Assembly (NCBI RefSeq): GCF_026544205.1
Contig: NZ_JALNUI010000008.1
Coordinates: 1 to 64,000 of the forward strand
Source: Curtobacterium sp. GC_Cur_3
GTDB lineage: Bacteria; Actinomycetota; Actinomycetes; Actinomycetales; Microbacteriaceae
Direction: 5' to 3'
Length of the DNA: 64,000 nt
A program made the translations under genes and the position numbers. The notes beneath the pieces were generated by a model. The model was given only the letters and a program-made list of their open reading frames with translations, was not told the origin of the DNA and ran no database searches. Shown piece by piece: positions 51,247-61,346 of the stretch (its first letter is position 1; every line of letters begins with the position of its first letter).

Positions 51247-51288
51247 CAGCACCAGCACCAGCACCAGCACCAGCACCAGCACCAGCAC
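51247..51288. repeat. Seven tandem CAGCAC hexamers
   Basis: Seven exact copies, flanked by degenerate CAGCAA/CCGCAG units, between the LysR stop and the 51301 gene. Probably polymorphic by slippage. Confidence 0.85.
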
Positions 51289-51300
51289 CGCAGCACCGCC

Positions 51301-51558
51301 TCACCCCAGCGGCAGCACCGGCGCCCGCTGGTCGCCGAGCTCGTCCTCGCGCCACGGGTCGGACCCGCGCAGCGCCAGCCCGAGCTGCACGAGCACGAAC
51401 GCCACGTGCGGCTCGACGTCCGGGTCCCACGCGCCTTCGACCCCGAGGCCGAGCGCCCCGAGCTCGTCGTCGGCCTCGTCGTGCAGCGACAACTGCCACC
51501 GGCCGTCACCCTGCTCGGTCACGACCGCCCACCGCGCGGTGGCGAACCGACCGGTCAC
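51301..51558 (-). CDS. Small protein coupled to the FBP zinc-finger gene
   Basis: Acidic protein of 85 aa beginning MTGRFATARWAVVTEQGDGR and containing WQLSLHDEADDELGALGLGV and AFVLVQLGLALRGSDPWRED. No signal or membrane helix. Start GTG at 51558 overlaps the stop of the FBP gene (GTGA), implying translational coupling. I do not recognise the family. Being co-translated with an elongation-factor-G-binding-type protein suggests a translation-related role, but this is position-based only. Confidence 0.6.
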   Translation of the reverse strand: MTGRFATARWAVVTEQGDGRWQLSLHDEADDELGALGLGVEGAWDPDVEPHVAFVLVQLGLALRGSDPWREDELGDQRAPVLPLG

Positions 51559-52037
51559 GCGGTCTTGAGGATGTCCGCCGTGAAGTTCTGCATGCGCTGC
51601 AGCAGGGCCTCTCCACGCGTCCTGATCGTCGCCGGCGGGTTCAGGTGCGGCGGGGCGATGCGGATCAGCAGCGGGCACCCGAGGTCTTCGCAGATGTAGG
51701 TGCCGATGGTGTTGCCGTTCCGGCCGGCTTCGCCCGCGCGGGCCGCAGAGAACAGGCGCACCTGCGTGGCCGGCTGTGGGGAGTGGCAGAACGAGCACAT
51801 CGCGGCGATGCCGGGGCGGAGCGACCCGCCGGCGGAGCGCACGACGATGCCGACGGCGCGGCCGTCGATCCACGAGACGATGTAGCCCCGGCGCGCGGCC
51901 TGCGGGTCGCGCCAGCCCAGGAACTCGCGCTCGTTCCAGAGCATCTCGTGCAGCCCCGGGATCGGGAGCTGGGCGAGTTCCTCGGGCGTGGCGTTGACGA
52001 ACGACGAACGGATGTCGGCTTCGGTGAGCGGCTGCAC
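51555..52037 (-). CDS. FBP-domain protein (FusB/EF-G-binding type, C-terminal zinc finger)
   Basis: Protein of 160 aa. An N-terminal helical part begins PLTEADIRSSFVNATPEELA. A C-terminal treble-clef zinc finger has CSFCH and later CEDLGCPLL as the cysteine pairs. The architecture is that of FBP/FusB-like proteins, which bind elongation factor G and can release it from ribosomes stalled by fusidic acid. GTG start; the next small gene overlaps its stop. Family fairly sure; resistance function would be speculation. Confidence 0.82.
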   Translation of the reverse strand: MQPLTEADIRSSFVNATPEELAQLPIPGLHEMLWNEREFLGWRDPQAARRGYIVSWIDGRAVGIVVRSAGGSLRPGIAAMCSFCHSPQPATQVRLFSAARAGEAGRNGNTIGTYICEDLGCPLLIRIAPPHLNPPATIRTRGEALLQRMQNFTADILKTA

Positions 52038-52126
52038 GGTCCCCCTTCAGGCTGTGGACTCGACCACAGTACGCCCGGCCACCGACGTCCGGACCGAGCC
52101 AGCGCCTCCTGTCCGTCCGGTCCGGT

Positions 52127-52864
52127 TCAGGACAGCCTGGAGGCTCGGATCGCCGCGAGCGCGCTCGTCGCGTCCGCCACCAGGACGGCCCGGCGCACCG
52201 CGTCGCGTCCGATGCGGCGTGCGGCGGCGTCGTCGGCCGCGAACTCGACGAGGACGCGCGTCGAGCGCGCCATGGCGCGCGCACCGGGGATCCACGGGAC
52301 CGCGCGTTCGATGGACTCGGCGACCGCGACGGCGGCCGCATGGCGTTGTCGCAGGTGGGCGCGTTCGTGGGCGACCACGGCCTCCAGCTCGTCGGTGCGC
52401 AGTCGGTCGGCGAGCCCGGTGCTCACGAGGACGCCGCCGCTCCGCCCGGGGACCGCGCAGGCGAGGGCGTGGTCGGCCTCGACCACGGCGACGATGGTGC
52501 CGTCGATCTCGCGGTGTGGGGCGGCGCCGGAGCGCATGGCGTCGCGGACGGCCCGGTGTTCCGCGCCGGGACGGACCCGGACGGCGATGACGAAGGCGAT
52601 GACCGCGAGGACGGCGACCCCGACGTTGAGCCCGCGCGTGGGGGACTCGGCGAGGCCGAACGGGTCCGTGACGGGCCGGTTCGCGAGCACCACGAGCGCG
52701 ATGCCGACGACGAAGCCGAGTGCCCCCAGGAGCACGGCGACGGACCAGGCGACCAGGGCGGTGCGCGGACGGTCGATCGTCCATGCCGACCGGGTCAGGA
52801 CACGCGGCGCGACGACGACGACCGCGAGTGCCAGCACGACGAGGACGACACCGGTCACGACCAC
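52127..52864 (-). CDS. M56 family (BlaR1/MecR1-like) membrane metallopeptidase
   Basis: Integral membrane protein of 245 aa with four hydrophobic helices and a zinc motif in AVVAHERAHLRQRH (HERAH). The downstream acidic helix FAADDAAARRIGRDAV provides the third ligand region. There is no extracellular penicillin-binding sensor domain, so it is the minimal M56 form common in actinobacteria. It starts 14 bp after blaI, with which it forms the classical sensor/repressor pair; cleavage of BlaI is the expected function. Start GTG uncertain by two codons (52858 is the alternative). Confidence 0.85.
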   Translation of the reverse strand: MVVTGVVLVVLALAVVVVAPRVLTRSAWTIDRPRTALVAWSVAVLLGALGFVVGIALVVLANRPVTDPFGLAESPTRGLNVGVAVLAVIAFVIAVRVRPGAEHRAVRDAMRSGAAPHREIDGTIVAVVEADHALACAVPGRSGGVLVSTGLADRLRTDELEAVVAHERAHLRQRHAAAVAVAESIERAVPWIPGARAMARSTRVLVEFAADDAAARRIGRDAVRRAVLVADATSALAAIRASRLS

Positions 52865-52877
52865 GGGCGGGGGGCCG

Positions 52878-53252
52878 TCAGGAGCGGGCGCGGGCGTCGA
52901 GGGCGCGGCGGAGGACGTCGAGGTCGTCCGAAGCGAGGGAGCCCGTGAACTGCAGCAGCGCGGCCTCACGGTCGGACGCTGCGGCGAGGGCGGTCGACAT
53001 CAGGGACGCGGTCTGCTCGTCACGGCTGTTCGTGGCGCGGAAGGCCAGTGGCCCGTCGGTGCGCTGCTCCCGCTCGACGGCGCCCTTGCGGCCGAGGCGG
53101 TCGAGCACCGTGAGGATCGTCGTCAGGGCCGGGCGGGGCTCGGGCACGGCGTCGAGCACCTGCCGGGCGGTCATCGCGCCGTCGGCCGACCAGAGGGTGT
53201 CGAGCACCGCCTGCTCGAGCTGCCCACGGGGACGCTGTCGTTGTCCTGCCAC
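52878..53252 (-). CDS. blaI: BlaI/MecI/CopY family transcriptional repressor
   Basis: Winged-helix repressor of 124 aa. GQLEQAVLDTLWSADGAMTA and RQVLDAVPEPRPALTTILTVLDRLGRKG in pattern (in part: LTTILTVLDRLGRKGAVERE) are typical of the family. The C-terminal helix dimerises and is where M56 peptidases cut. No beta-lactamase or penicillin-binding protein gene lies nearby, so its targets are elsewhere or include only this pair. TAGAGT 6 bases before the GTG suggests leaderless transcription. Divergent from the glycine riboswitch. Confidence 0.9.
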   Translation of the reverse strand: MAGQRQRPRGQLEQAVLDTLWSADGAMTARQVLDAVPEPRPALTTILTVLDRLGRKGAVEREQRTDGPLAFRATNSRDEQTASLMSTALAAASDREAALLQFTGSLASDDLDVLRRALDARARS

Positions 53253-53258
53253 CCGAGC

Positions 53259-53264
53259 ACTCTA
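53259..53264 (-). promoter_or_regulatory. -10 box, leaderless promoter of blaI
   Basis: TAGAGT on the minus strand ends 6 bases before the GTG at 53252. Confidence 0.45.
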
Positions 53265-53314
53265 CGAGATGTCGAAGACCCCGTGCTCGTCACATGCCCG
53301 TAACGCGAGGTCGG

Positions 53315-53320
53315 TATGCT
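53315..53320 (+). promoter_or_regulatory. Probable -10 box of the gcv operon
   Basis: TATGCT preceded by GG (extended -10) lies about 40 bases before the riboswitch. The -35 region is weak. Confidence 0.4.
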
Positions 53321-53356
53321 CGCGACGGACAACTGAACACCGAGGCCGACCACCCG

Positions 53357-53575
53357 CCGCGGGAGACGTCGCCCGCCCTGCCGTTCACCGGCGGACGCGC
53401 GACACCGAAGGAGCATCCTCCCCGTCAATCTCTCAGGTCCAACACCGCAGCGGACAGGCCACTCTGAAAAGCAGACGTTCCCGTGACCCACCGGGTCCGG
53501 ACGTCTCGCCCACGGTGAAAGCCGCCGGACCTCACGGGCCGCGGTGAAACTCTCAGGCACATGACAGAGGGGGAG
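53357..53575 (+). ncRNA. Tandem glycine riboswitch
   Basis: Two aptamers stand in series. The first has ACACCGAAGGAGCA, then ATCTCTCAGGTCC and GGACAGGCCACTCTGAAAAG. The second has CACGGTGAAAGCCGCCGG, then GAAACTCTCAGGCACATGACA and GAGGGGGAG (53545-53577, quoted in part). The two CTCTCAGG signatures are at 53430 and 53550. It sits directly upstream of gcvT, the standard arrangement for glycine-induced expression. Confidence 0.9.
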
Positions 53576-53647
53576 TTCCACCCGGCGATCGTCGTCGGGT
53601 GCCGCCCGACGTCCGTCGGGCCCGGCCCACGCCAGGAGAACTCCGCC

Positions 53648-54766
53648 ATGTCCCCGTCCGACCTGCGCTCGTCCCCGCTCGACGCGGCACACGTCGCCGC
53701 CGGTGCCTCGTTCACCGACTTCGCCGGGTACCGCATGCCCGTGCGGTACTCGTCCGACCTCGCCGAGCACCACGCCGTGCGCCAGGCGGCCGGCGTGTTC
53801 GACCTGTCGCACATGGCCGAGATCGGCGTCACCGGGCCCGGCTCGGTCGCCTTCCTCGACCACGCGCTCGCCGGCGCCTTCGGGGCGATGACCGTCGGGC
53901 GCGCGAAGTACTCGCTCCTGCTCGCCGAGCACGGCGGGATCCTCGACGACCTGGTCGTGTACCGGGTGGGCGAGGACTCGTACCTCGTGGTCGCGAACGC
54001 CGCGAACCGCGACGTCGCCGTCGACGCGCTGCAGGACCGCGCGGCCGGCTTCGACGTCGTGGTCACCGACGACTCCGACACGACCGCGCTCGTCGCGATC
54101 CAGGGTCCCGCCGCCGCGGGCACGCTCGACGCCCTCGTCGTCGAGGACCGCCTGCAGCCGGAGACCCCGCTCGACGAGCTCCGCTACTACCGGGTCCTGC
54201 ACGCGACGTTCGACGACGCCGAGGTGCTCATCGCCCGCACCGGGTACACCGGCGAGGACGGCTTCGAGATCTACAGCGACCCAGAGGTCGCGCCGGCCAT
54301 CTGGGACGCCCTGCTCGAAGCGGGGGCGTCCCGCGGGGTCGTGCCCGCCGGACTCGCGGCACGGGACACCCTGCGGCTCGAGGCCGGCATGCCCCTCTAC
54401 GGCCACGAGCTCTCCGTCGACACCCGTCCCGCGCAGGCCGGACTCGGTCGTGTCGTCGCCACGGACGGCGACTTCGTCGGGGCGTCCGGCGTGCAGCCGC
54501 CCGACGACGCACCGGTGCTCGTCGGCCTGGTGATGGAGGGCCGCCGCGCCGCTCGCGCCGGCTACCCCGTCCTGCACGACGGAGAAGTCGTCGGCACCGT
54601 CACCTCCGGCGCACTCTCCCCGACGCTCGGCCACCCGGTCGCGATGGCGTTCGTCGCGCCGTCCGCCCTCGCCGAGGGACAAGTCCTCCACATCGACGTC
54701 CGCGGCACGGCCATCCCCGCATCGGTCTCCGCGTTCCCCTTCTACCGCCGCGCATCGAAAGGCTGA
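53648..54766 (+). CDS. gcvT: Glycine cleavage system T protein (aminomethyltransferase)
   Basis: Transfers the methylene group from the H-protein lipoamide arm to tetrahydrofolate, releasing ammonia. The 372-aa protein has [31 protein letters not shown] and [13 protein letters not shown], the folate-binding region, and [27 protein letters not shown] lies about 9 bases before the ATG. It heads gcvT-gcvH-gcvP (gaps of 4 and -4 bp). The riboswitch upstream makes its expression glycine-dependent. Confidence 0.96.
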   Translation: MSPSDLRSSPLDAAHVAAGASFTDFAGYRMPVRYSSDLAEHHAVRQAAGVFDLSHMAEIGVTGPGSVAFLDHALAGAFGAMTVGRAKYSLLLAEHGGILDDLVVYRVGEDSYLVVANAANRDVAVDALQDRAAGFDVVVTDDSDTTALVAIQGPAAAGTLDALVVEDRLQPETPLDELRYYRVLHATFDDAEVLIARTGYTGEDGFEIYSDPEVAPAIWDALLEAGASRGVVPAGLAARDTLRLEAGMPLYGHELSVDTRPAQAGLGRVVATDGDFVGASGVQPPDDAPVLVGLVMEGRRAARAGYPVLHDGEVVGTVTSGALSPTLGHPVAMAFVAPSALAEGQVLHIDVRGTAIPASVSAFPFYRRASKG

Positions 54767-54770
54767 GGCC

Positions 54771-55144
54771 ATGACCGACCAGACCGCACTGCAGTACACC
54801 AAGGACCACGAGTGGCTCCTCGTCGAGGGCGACGTCGTCACCGTCGGCATCACGGACCACGCCGCCGAGCAGCTCGGTGACGTCGTCTTCGTCGAGCTGC
54901 CCGCCGTCGGCACCACCGCGACCGCCGGGCACCAGATCGGGGAGATCGAGTCCACCAAGAGCGTCGGCGAGCTGTTCGCGCCGATCGAGGGCGAGGTCGT
55001 CGAGGTCAACGAGGCCGTCGTCGCCGCCCCCGACACCGTCAACCAGGACCCCTTCGGCGCCGGCTGGCTCGTGAAGCTCAGGGTCGAGGGCACCTCCTTC
55101 CCCGAGGACCTGATGGACCACGACACGTACCGGGCGTCCATCGC

Positions 55145-55148
<4 letters not shown>
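54771..55148 (+). CDS. gcvH: Glycine cleavage system H protein
   Basis: Lipoyl-carrier protein of 125 aa shuttling aminomethyl groups among P, T and L proteins. The lipoylation site is Lys63 in [18 protein letters not shown]. The N-terminal YTKDHEWL and C-terminal [11 protein letters not shown] are conserved. The start is 4 bp after gcvT and the stop overlaps gcvP. The L protein and lipoate ligase are elsewhere. Confidence 0.97.
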
Positions 55149-58072
<2,924 letters not shown>

Positions 58073-58120
58073 TCCCGCGCTGACGCCTGGGCGCTGCACG
58101 CACACACGCAGCGCACCTGC

Positions 58121-58152
58121 GCGCCTGCGCGCCTGCGCGCCTGCGCGCCTGC
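58121..58152. repeat. Four tandem GCGCCTGC octamers
   Basis: Four exact copies after the gcvP stop, preceded by an imperfect GCGCACCTGC. Alternating purine-pyrimidine character favours slippage. Confidence 0.85.
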
Positions 58153-58160
58153 ACGACCAC

Positions 58161-58192
58161 GACGGCCCGGAGCCCCACGGCTCCGGGCCGTC
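58161..58192 (+). terminator. Terminator of the gcv operon
   Basis: Perfect 14-bp arms (GACGGCCCGGAGCC) with a 4-base loop, about 90 bp past gcvP and just after the octamer repeat. Confidence 0.85.
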
Positions 58193-58216
58193 GTCGTGCG
58201 CGGGGGTGTTCGACTC

Positions 58217-58241
58217 CGTACGACAGGATCGCTGTCGTACG
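58217..58241. promoter_or_regulatory. Inverted repeat upstream of the peptide transporter
   Basis: CGTACGACAG-GATCG-CTGTCGTACG has perfect 10-bp arms and lies about 210 bp before the promoter. It may be an operator or a weak second terminator. Confidence 0.4.
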
Positions 58242-58425
58242 ACGTCGACGTTGTCGCTCCGAGTCGGCAGATCCACCAGCACCCCGGCTGTCCACCCTGG
58301 AAATGCACTGCGAACGATGCAGACGCAACGAACCCGCATGTTGCACCGTGAAACGCGCGGATCTTGCAGCCGATCGCAACGATCATGCAAGTTGGTTACC
58401 AGCGTGTAACCGTTCGTTCCAGCAT

Positions 58426-58455
58426 TTGGTGGGGCCTCAGCCCACTGCCTACAGT
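58426..58455 (+). promoter_or_regulatory. Promoter of the peptide transporter operon
   Basis: TTGGTG and TACAGT separated by 18 bases. The -10 is the same TACAGT as in the iol promoter. Predicted start is near 58462, about 59 nt before the TTG. Confidence 0.5.
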
Positions 58456-58520
58456 GCAGAGGTCAAACGTGCCTGGTGACACCTCTGTGCCCGGCGCGTC
58501 CCATGCACCAGGAGGAACTC

Positions 58521-60170
58521 TTGATCAAGAAGCGCGCTGGGCTCGCAGCCCTCGCCGTGCTCGGGGCCACAGCAATCGCCCTGGCCGGCTGCTCCAGCAA
58601 CGGTGGCGGCAGTGGCTCGGGCTCCGGCTCCAGCAACGGCGGCGGGTCCTCGGACTCGTCCGGCATCGTCACCACGAACGGCAGCGAGCCCCAGAACCCG
58701 CTCATCCCCTCGAACTCCACCGAGACCGGTGGCGGCAAGATCATCAACTCGATCTTCGAGGGTCTCCGCTCCTACGACGCCGACGGCAAGCCGGTGAACG
58801 AGGTCGCGAAGAGCATCACCACCGACGACTCGAAGACGTTCGACATCAAGCTCAACACGGGCTGGACGTTCACGAACGGCGAGAAGATCACCGCCGAGTC
58901 CTTCACCAAGGCCTGGAACTGGGCCGCGCAGAAGTCGAACGCCCAGGGCGCGAGCTACTTCTTCGAGAACATCGAGGGCTTCGACGCCGACAAGGACGCC
59001 GACCTCACGGGCCTCAAGGTCAAGAGCGACGACGAGTTCACCGTGACGCTCAAGGCGGCACAGTCGGACTTCCCGCTCTCGCTCGGCTACTCGGCCTTCG
59101 TGCCGCTGCCGTCGGTCTTCTACGACGACACCAAGGCGTTCGGTGAGAACCCGATCGGCAACGGTCCGTACAAGCTCGCGAGCAAGACGGCCTGGACCCA
59201 CAACCAGAACATCAAGCTGGTCACGAACAAGGACTACGAGGGCAAGCGCAAGCCGAAGAACGGTGGTCTGACGATCACGTTCTACACCTCGCAGGACACC
59301 GCGTACTCCGACGCCCAGGGCGGGAACCTCGACGTCCTCGACGCCGTGCCGGACAGCGCGTTCCAGACGTACAAGTCGGACTTCCCCGACTCGAACGTCA
59401 ACCAGCCGGCCGCCATCTTCCAGGCGATCTACCTGCCCTACTACCTCGACCACTGGAAGGGTGAAGAGGGCAAGCTCCGTCGCGAGGCGATCTCGCTGTC
59501 GATCAACCGCAAGCAGATCACGAACAAGATCTTCGACGGCACGCGCACCCCGGCCAAGGACTTCACCTCCCCGGTGATCGCTGGCTGGACCGGCGACCTC
59601 AAGGGCTCGGACGTCCTGCAGTACGACAAGTCCGAGGCGAAGAAGCTGTGGGCCAAGGCCAACGCCATCTCGCCGTACAACGACACCCTCACCATCACGT
59701 ACAACGCTGACGGTGGACACGAGGCCTGGGTGACCGCGGTCACGAACAGCATCTCGAACACGCTGGGCATCAAGGCCGAGGGCAACGCGATCCCGACGTT
59801 CCAGGAAGCCCTGGACCTGCAGACGAACGACAAGCTCAAGGGCGGAAGCCGCACCGGTTGGCAGGCCGACTACCCGTCGCTGTACAACTTCCTCGGCCCG
59901 ACCATGGGTGACGGTTCGTCGAACAACTACTCGCGCTACGACTCGGCCGAGTACAACTCGCTGCTCAAGCAGGGTCAGTCCGCCGAGAACGTCGAGGCCG
60001 GCAACAAGATCTTCGACCAGGCCCAGGAGCTCCTGCTCAAGGACCTGCCCGAGATCCCGCTCTGGTACTCCAACGTGACCGGTGTCTGGTCCGCCGACAA
60101 CGTGTCGAACGTCAAGTTCGGCTGGGACTCGGTGCCGCAGTACTACAACATCGAGGTCAAGAAGAAGTAA
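58521..60170 (+). CDS. Peptide ABC transporter substrate-binding lipoprotein
   Basis: Solute-binding protein of 549 aa (SBP family 5, DppA/OppA type). The signal peptide ends in the lipobox LAGC with Cys24 lipidated, followed by a Gly/Ser-rich tether. NGSEPQNPLIPSNSTETGGG and GWTFTNGEKITAESFTKAWNW are family segments, and LPEIPLWYSNVTGVWS lies near the C-terminus. TTG is the start: GGAGG is 6 bases upstream, and the in-frame ATG at 58503 lies on the wrong side of it. Codons are strongly biased to C-ending forms with many AAG/AAC, typical of a highly expressed protein. Likely substrates are oligopeptides. Confidence 0.93.
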   Translation: MIKKRAGLAALAVLGATAIALAGCSSNGGGSGSGSGSSNGGGSSDSSGIVTTNGSEPQNPLIPSNSTETGGGKIINSIFEGLRSYDADGKPVNEVAKSITTDDSKTFDIKLNTGWTFTNGEKITAESFTKAWNWAAQKSNAQGASYFFENIEGFDADKDADLTGLKVKSDDEFTVTLKAAQSDFPLSLGYSAFVPLPSVFYDDTKAFGENPIGNGPYKLASKTAWTHNQNIKLVTNKDYEGKRKPKNGGLTITFYTSQDTAYSDAQGGNLDVLDAVPDSAFQTYKSDFPDSNVNQPAAIFQAIYLPYYLDHWKGEEGKLRREAISLSINRKQITNKIFDGTRTPAKDFTSPVIAGWTGDLKGSDVLQYDKSEAKKLWAKANAISPYNDTLTITYNADGGHEAWVTAVTNSISNTLGIKAEGNAIPTFQEALDLQTNDKLKGGSRTGWQADYPSLYNFLGPTMGDGSSNNYSRYDSAEYNSLLKQGQSAENVEAGNKIFDQAQELLLKDLPEIPLWYSNVTGVWSADNVSNVKFGWDSVPQYYNIEVKKK

Positions 60171-60247
60171 CACCGGTCACCAACGTGACCCAGGGTCTTC
60201 GCTGAAGACCCACCGCGGGCAGGTATATCCTGCCTCGCGACCACCGG

Positions 60248-60283
60248 ACGGGGGTTCGGGGACCACGGTCCCCGAGCCCCCGT
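60248..60283. terminator. Hairpin between binding protein and permease genes
   Basis: Seventeen-bp arms (ACGGGGGTTCGGGGACC) with one G-T pair and a 2-3 base loop lie 78 bp past the binding-protein stop. Partial termination here would keep the binding protein in excess over the permease. A smaller GCAGG-TATAT-CCTGC hairpin precedes it at 60220. Confidence 0.7.
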
Positions 60284-60416
60284 ACCTCGGCGGCAACACC
60301 TTCCCCCACCACGCGGGCGCCGCCGCCCGCACCGGACACCCGTGCCGACCCTCGGACCGTCCACCCCTCCACGACATGAACCTGATCACGACCGCTCGGA
60401 ACCAGGCAGGGATCTG

Positions 60417-61346
60417 ATGCTCTGGTACCTCGGCAAGCGCCTCCTCCAACTGATCCCCGTGTTCTTCGGGGCGACGTTCCTCATCTACTTCATGGTGTTC
60501 TCCCTGCCCGGCGACCCGATCGCCGCGCTCTTCGGGGACCGCCAGCCCTCTCCGCAGGTGATCGAGCAGCTGCGTCAGCAGTACAACCTCGACAAGCCGT
60601 TCATCGTGCAGTACCTGCTCTGGATCGGCGGCGTGTTCCGCGGCGACCTCGGCCTGACCTACTCGGGTCTGCCGGTCAGCCAGCAGCTCGCGCAGGCGTT
60701 CCCGATCACGGCGCGGCTCGCGATCCTCGCCCTCGTCTTCGAGGCCGTCGCCGGCATCGTCGTCGGTGTCATCGCCGGGCTGAAGAAGGGCAAGTGGTTC
60801 GACGCCACCGCCCTCGTCGTGTCGCTGCTGCTCATCTCCGTGCCGACCTTCGTCGTCGGCTTCGTGCTGCAGTACGTCTTCGGCATCAAGCTCGGCCTGT
60901 TCCGCGTGACGGTGTCGGGAGAAGCCCCGTGGTCCGAGCTCGTGCTGCCGGCACTCGTGCTCGCGTCGGTGTCGTTCGCGTACATCGTGCGACTGACCCG
61001 CGCCAGCGTCGCGGAGAACATGAGCGCCGACTTCGTCCGCACCGCGACGGCCAAGGGCCTGCCGCGTCGCCGGGTGATCGGGGTGCACATCTTCCGCAAC
61101 TCGCTCATCCCCGTGGTGACGTACCTCGGCATCGACATCGGCAACCTGATGGTCGGCGCGATCGTGACCGAGGGCATCTTCAACATCCACGGCGTCGGCG
61201 GCACGGTCTACCAGGCCGTCAAGCTCGGCCAGGGCCCCACCGTGGTGTCCTTCGTCGCCGTGATGGTCATCATCTTCATGCTCGCCAACCTCCTGGTGGA
61301 CCTGCTCTACGCCGTCCTGGACCCGAGGATCCGCTATGCCAAGTAA
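60417..61346 (+). CDS. Peptide ABC transporter permease, DppB type
   Basis: Membrane subunit of 309 aa with six helices. The N-terminal LIPVFFGATFLIYFMVFSLPGDP and the ATP-subunit coupling motif AENMSADFVRTATAKGLPRR (EAA-like loop) are typical of the DppB/OppB family. NIHGVGGTVYQAV is conserved near the end. AGGGA lies 4-8 bases before the ATG. The next permease overlaps it by 11 bp. Confidence 0.93.
   Translation: MLWYLGKRLLQLIPVFFGATFLIYFMVFSLPGDPIAALFGDRQPSPQVIEQLRQQYNLDKPFIVQYLLWIGGVFRGDLGLTYSGLPVSQQLAQAFPITARLAILALVFEAVAGIVVGVIAGLKKGKWFDATALVVSLLLISVPTFVVGFVLQYVFGIKLGLFRVTVSGEAPWSELVLPALVLASVSFAYIVRLTRASVAENMSADFVRTATAKGLPRRRVIGVHIFRNSLIPVVTYLGIDIGNLMVGAIVTEGIFNIHGVGGTVYQAVKLGQGPTVVSFVAVMVIIFMLANLLVDLLYAVLDPRIRYAK

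Larger units (their letters stand above)
58193..58520. other. Non-coding control region of the peptide transporter operon
   Basis: About 330 bp without a gene, A/T-richer than its surroundings. It contains the 10-bp inverted repeat at 58217, several TTGCA/TGCAA words (58338-58390), a promoter at 58426-58455, and the leader with GGAGG. Confidence 0.6.

Noticed and set aside
51247-51288. Hexamer array considered as a CRISPR-like or coding repeat
   Set aside because: Unit of 6 bases without spacers, no cas genes, and no reading frame continuing on either side.
51555-52037. Fusidic acid resistance gene
   Set aside because: The zinc-finger family is right, but most members in actinobacteria have unknown function and nothing here shows resistance.
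58121-58152. Octamer repeat considered as part of a replication origin or partition site
   Set aside because: No DnaA boxes or parS-like palindromes nearby; simple slippage is a sufficient explanation.
58217-58241. Inverted repeat as another copy of the inositol operator
   Set aside because: The half-sites are in the opposite orientation (GACAG...CTGTC) with a five-base spacer.
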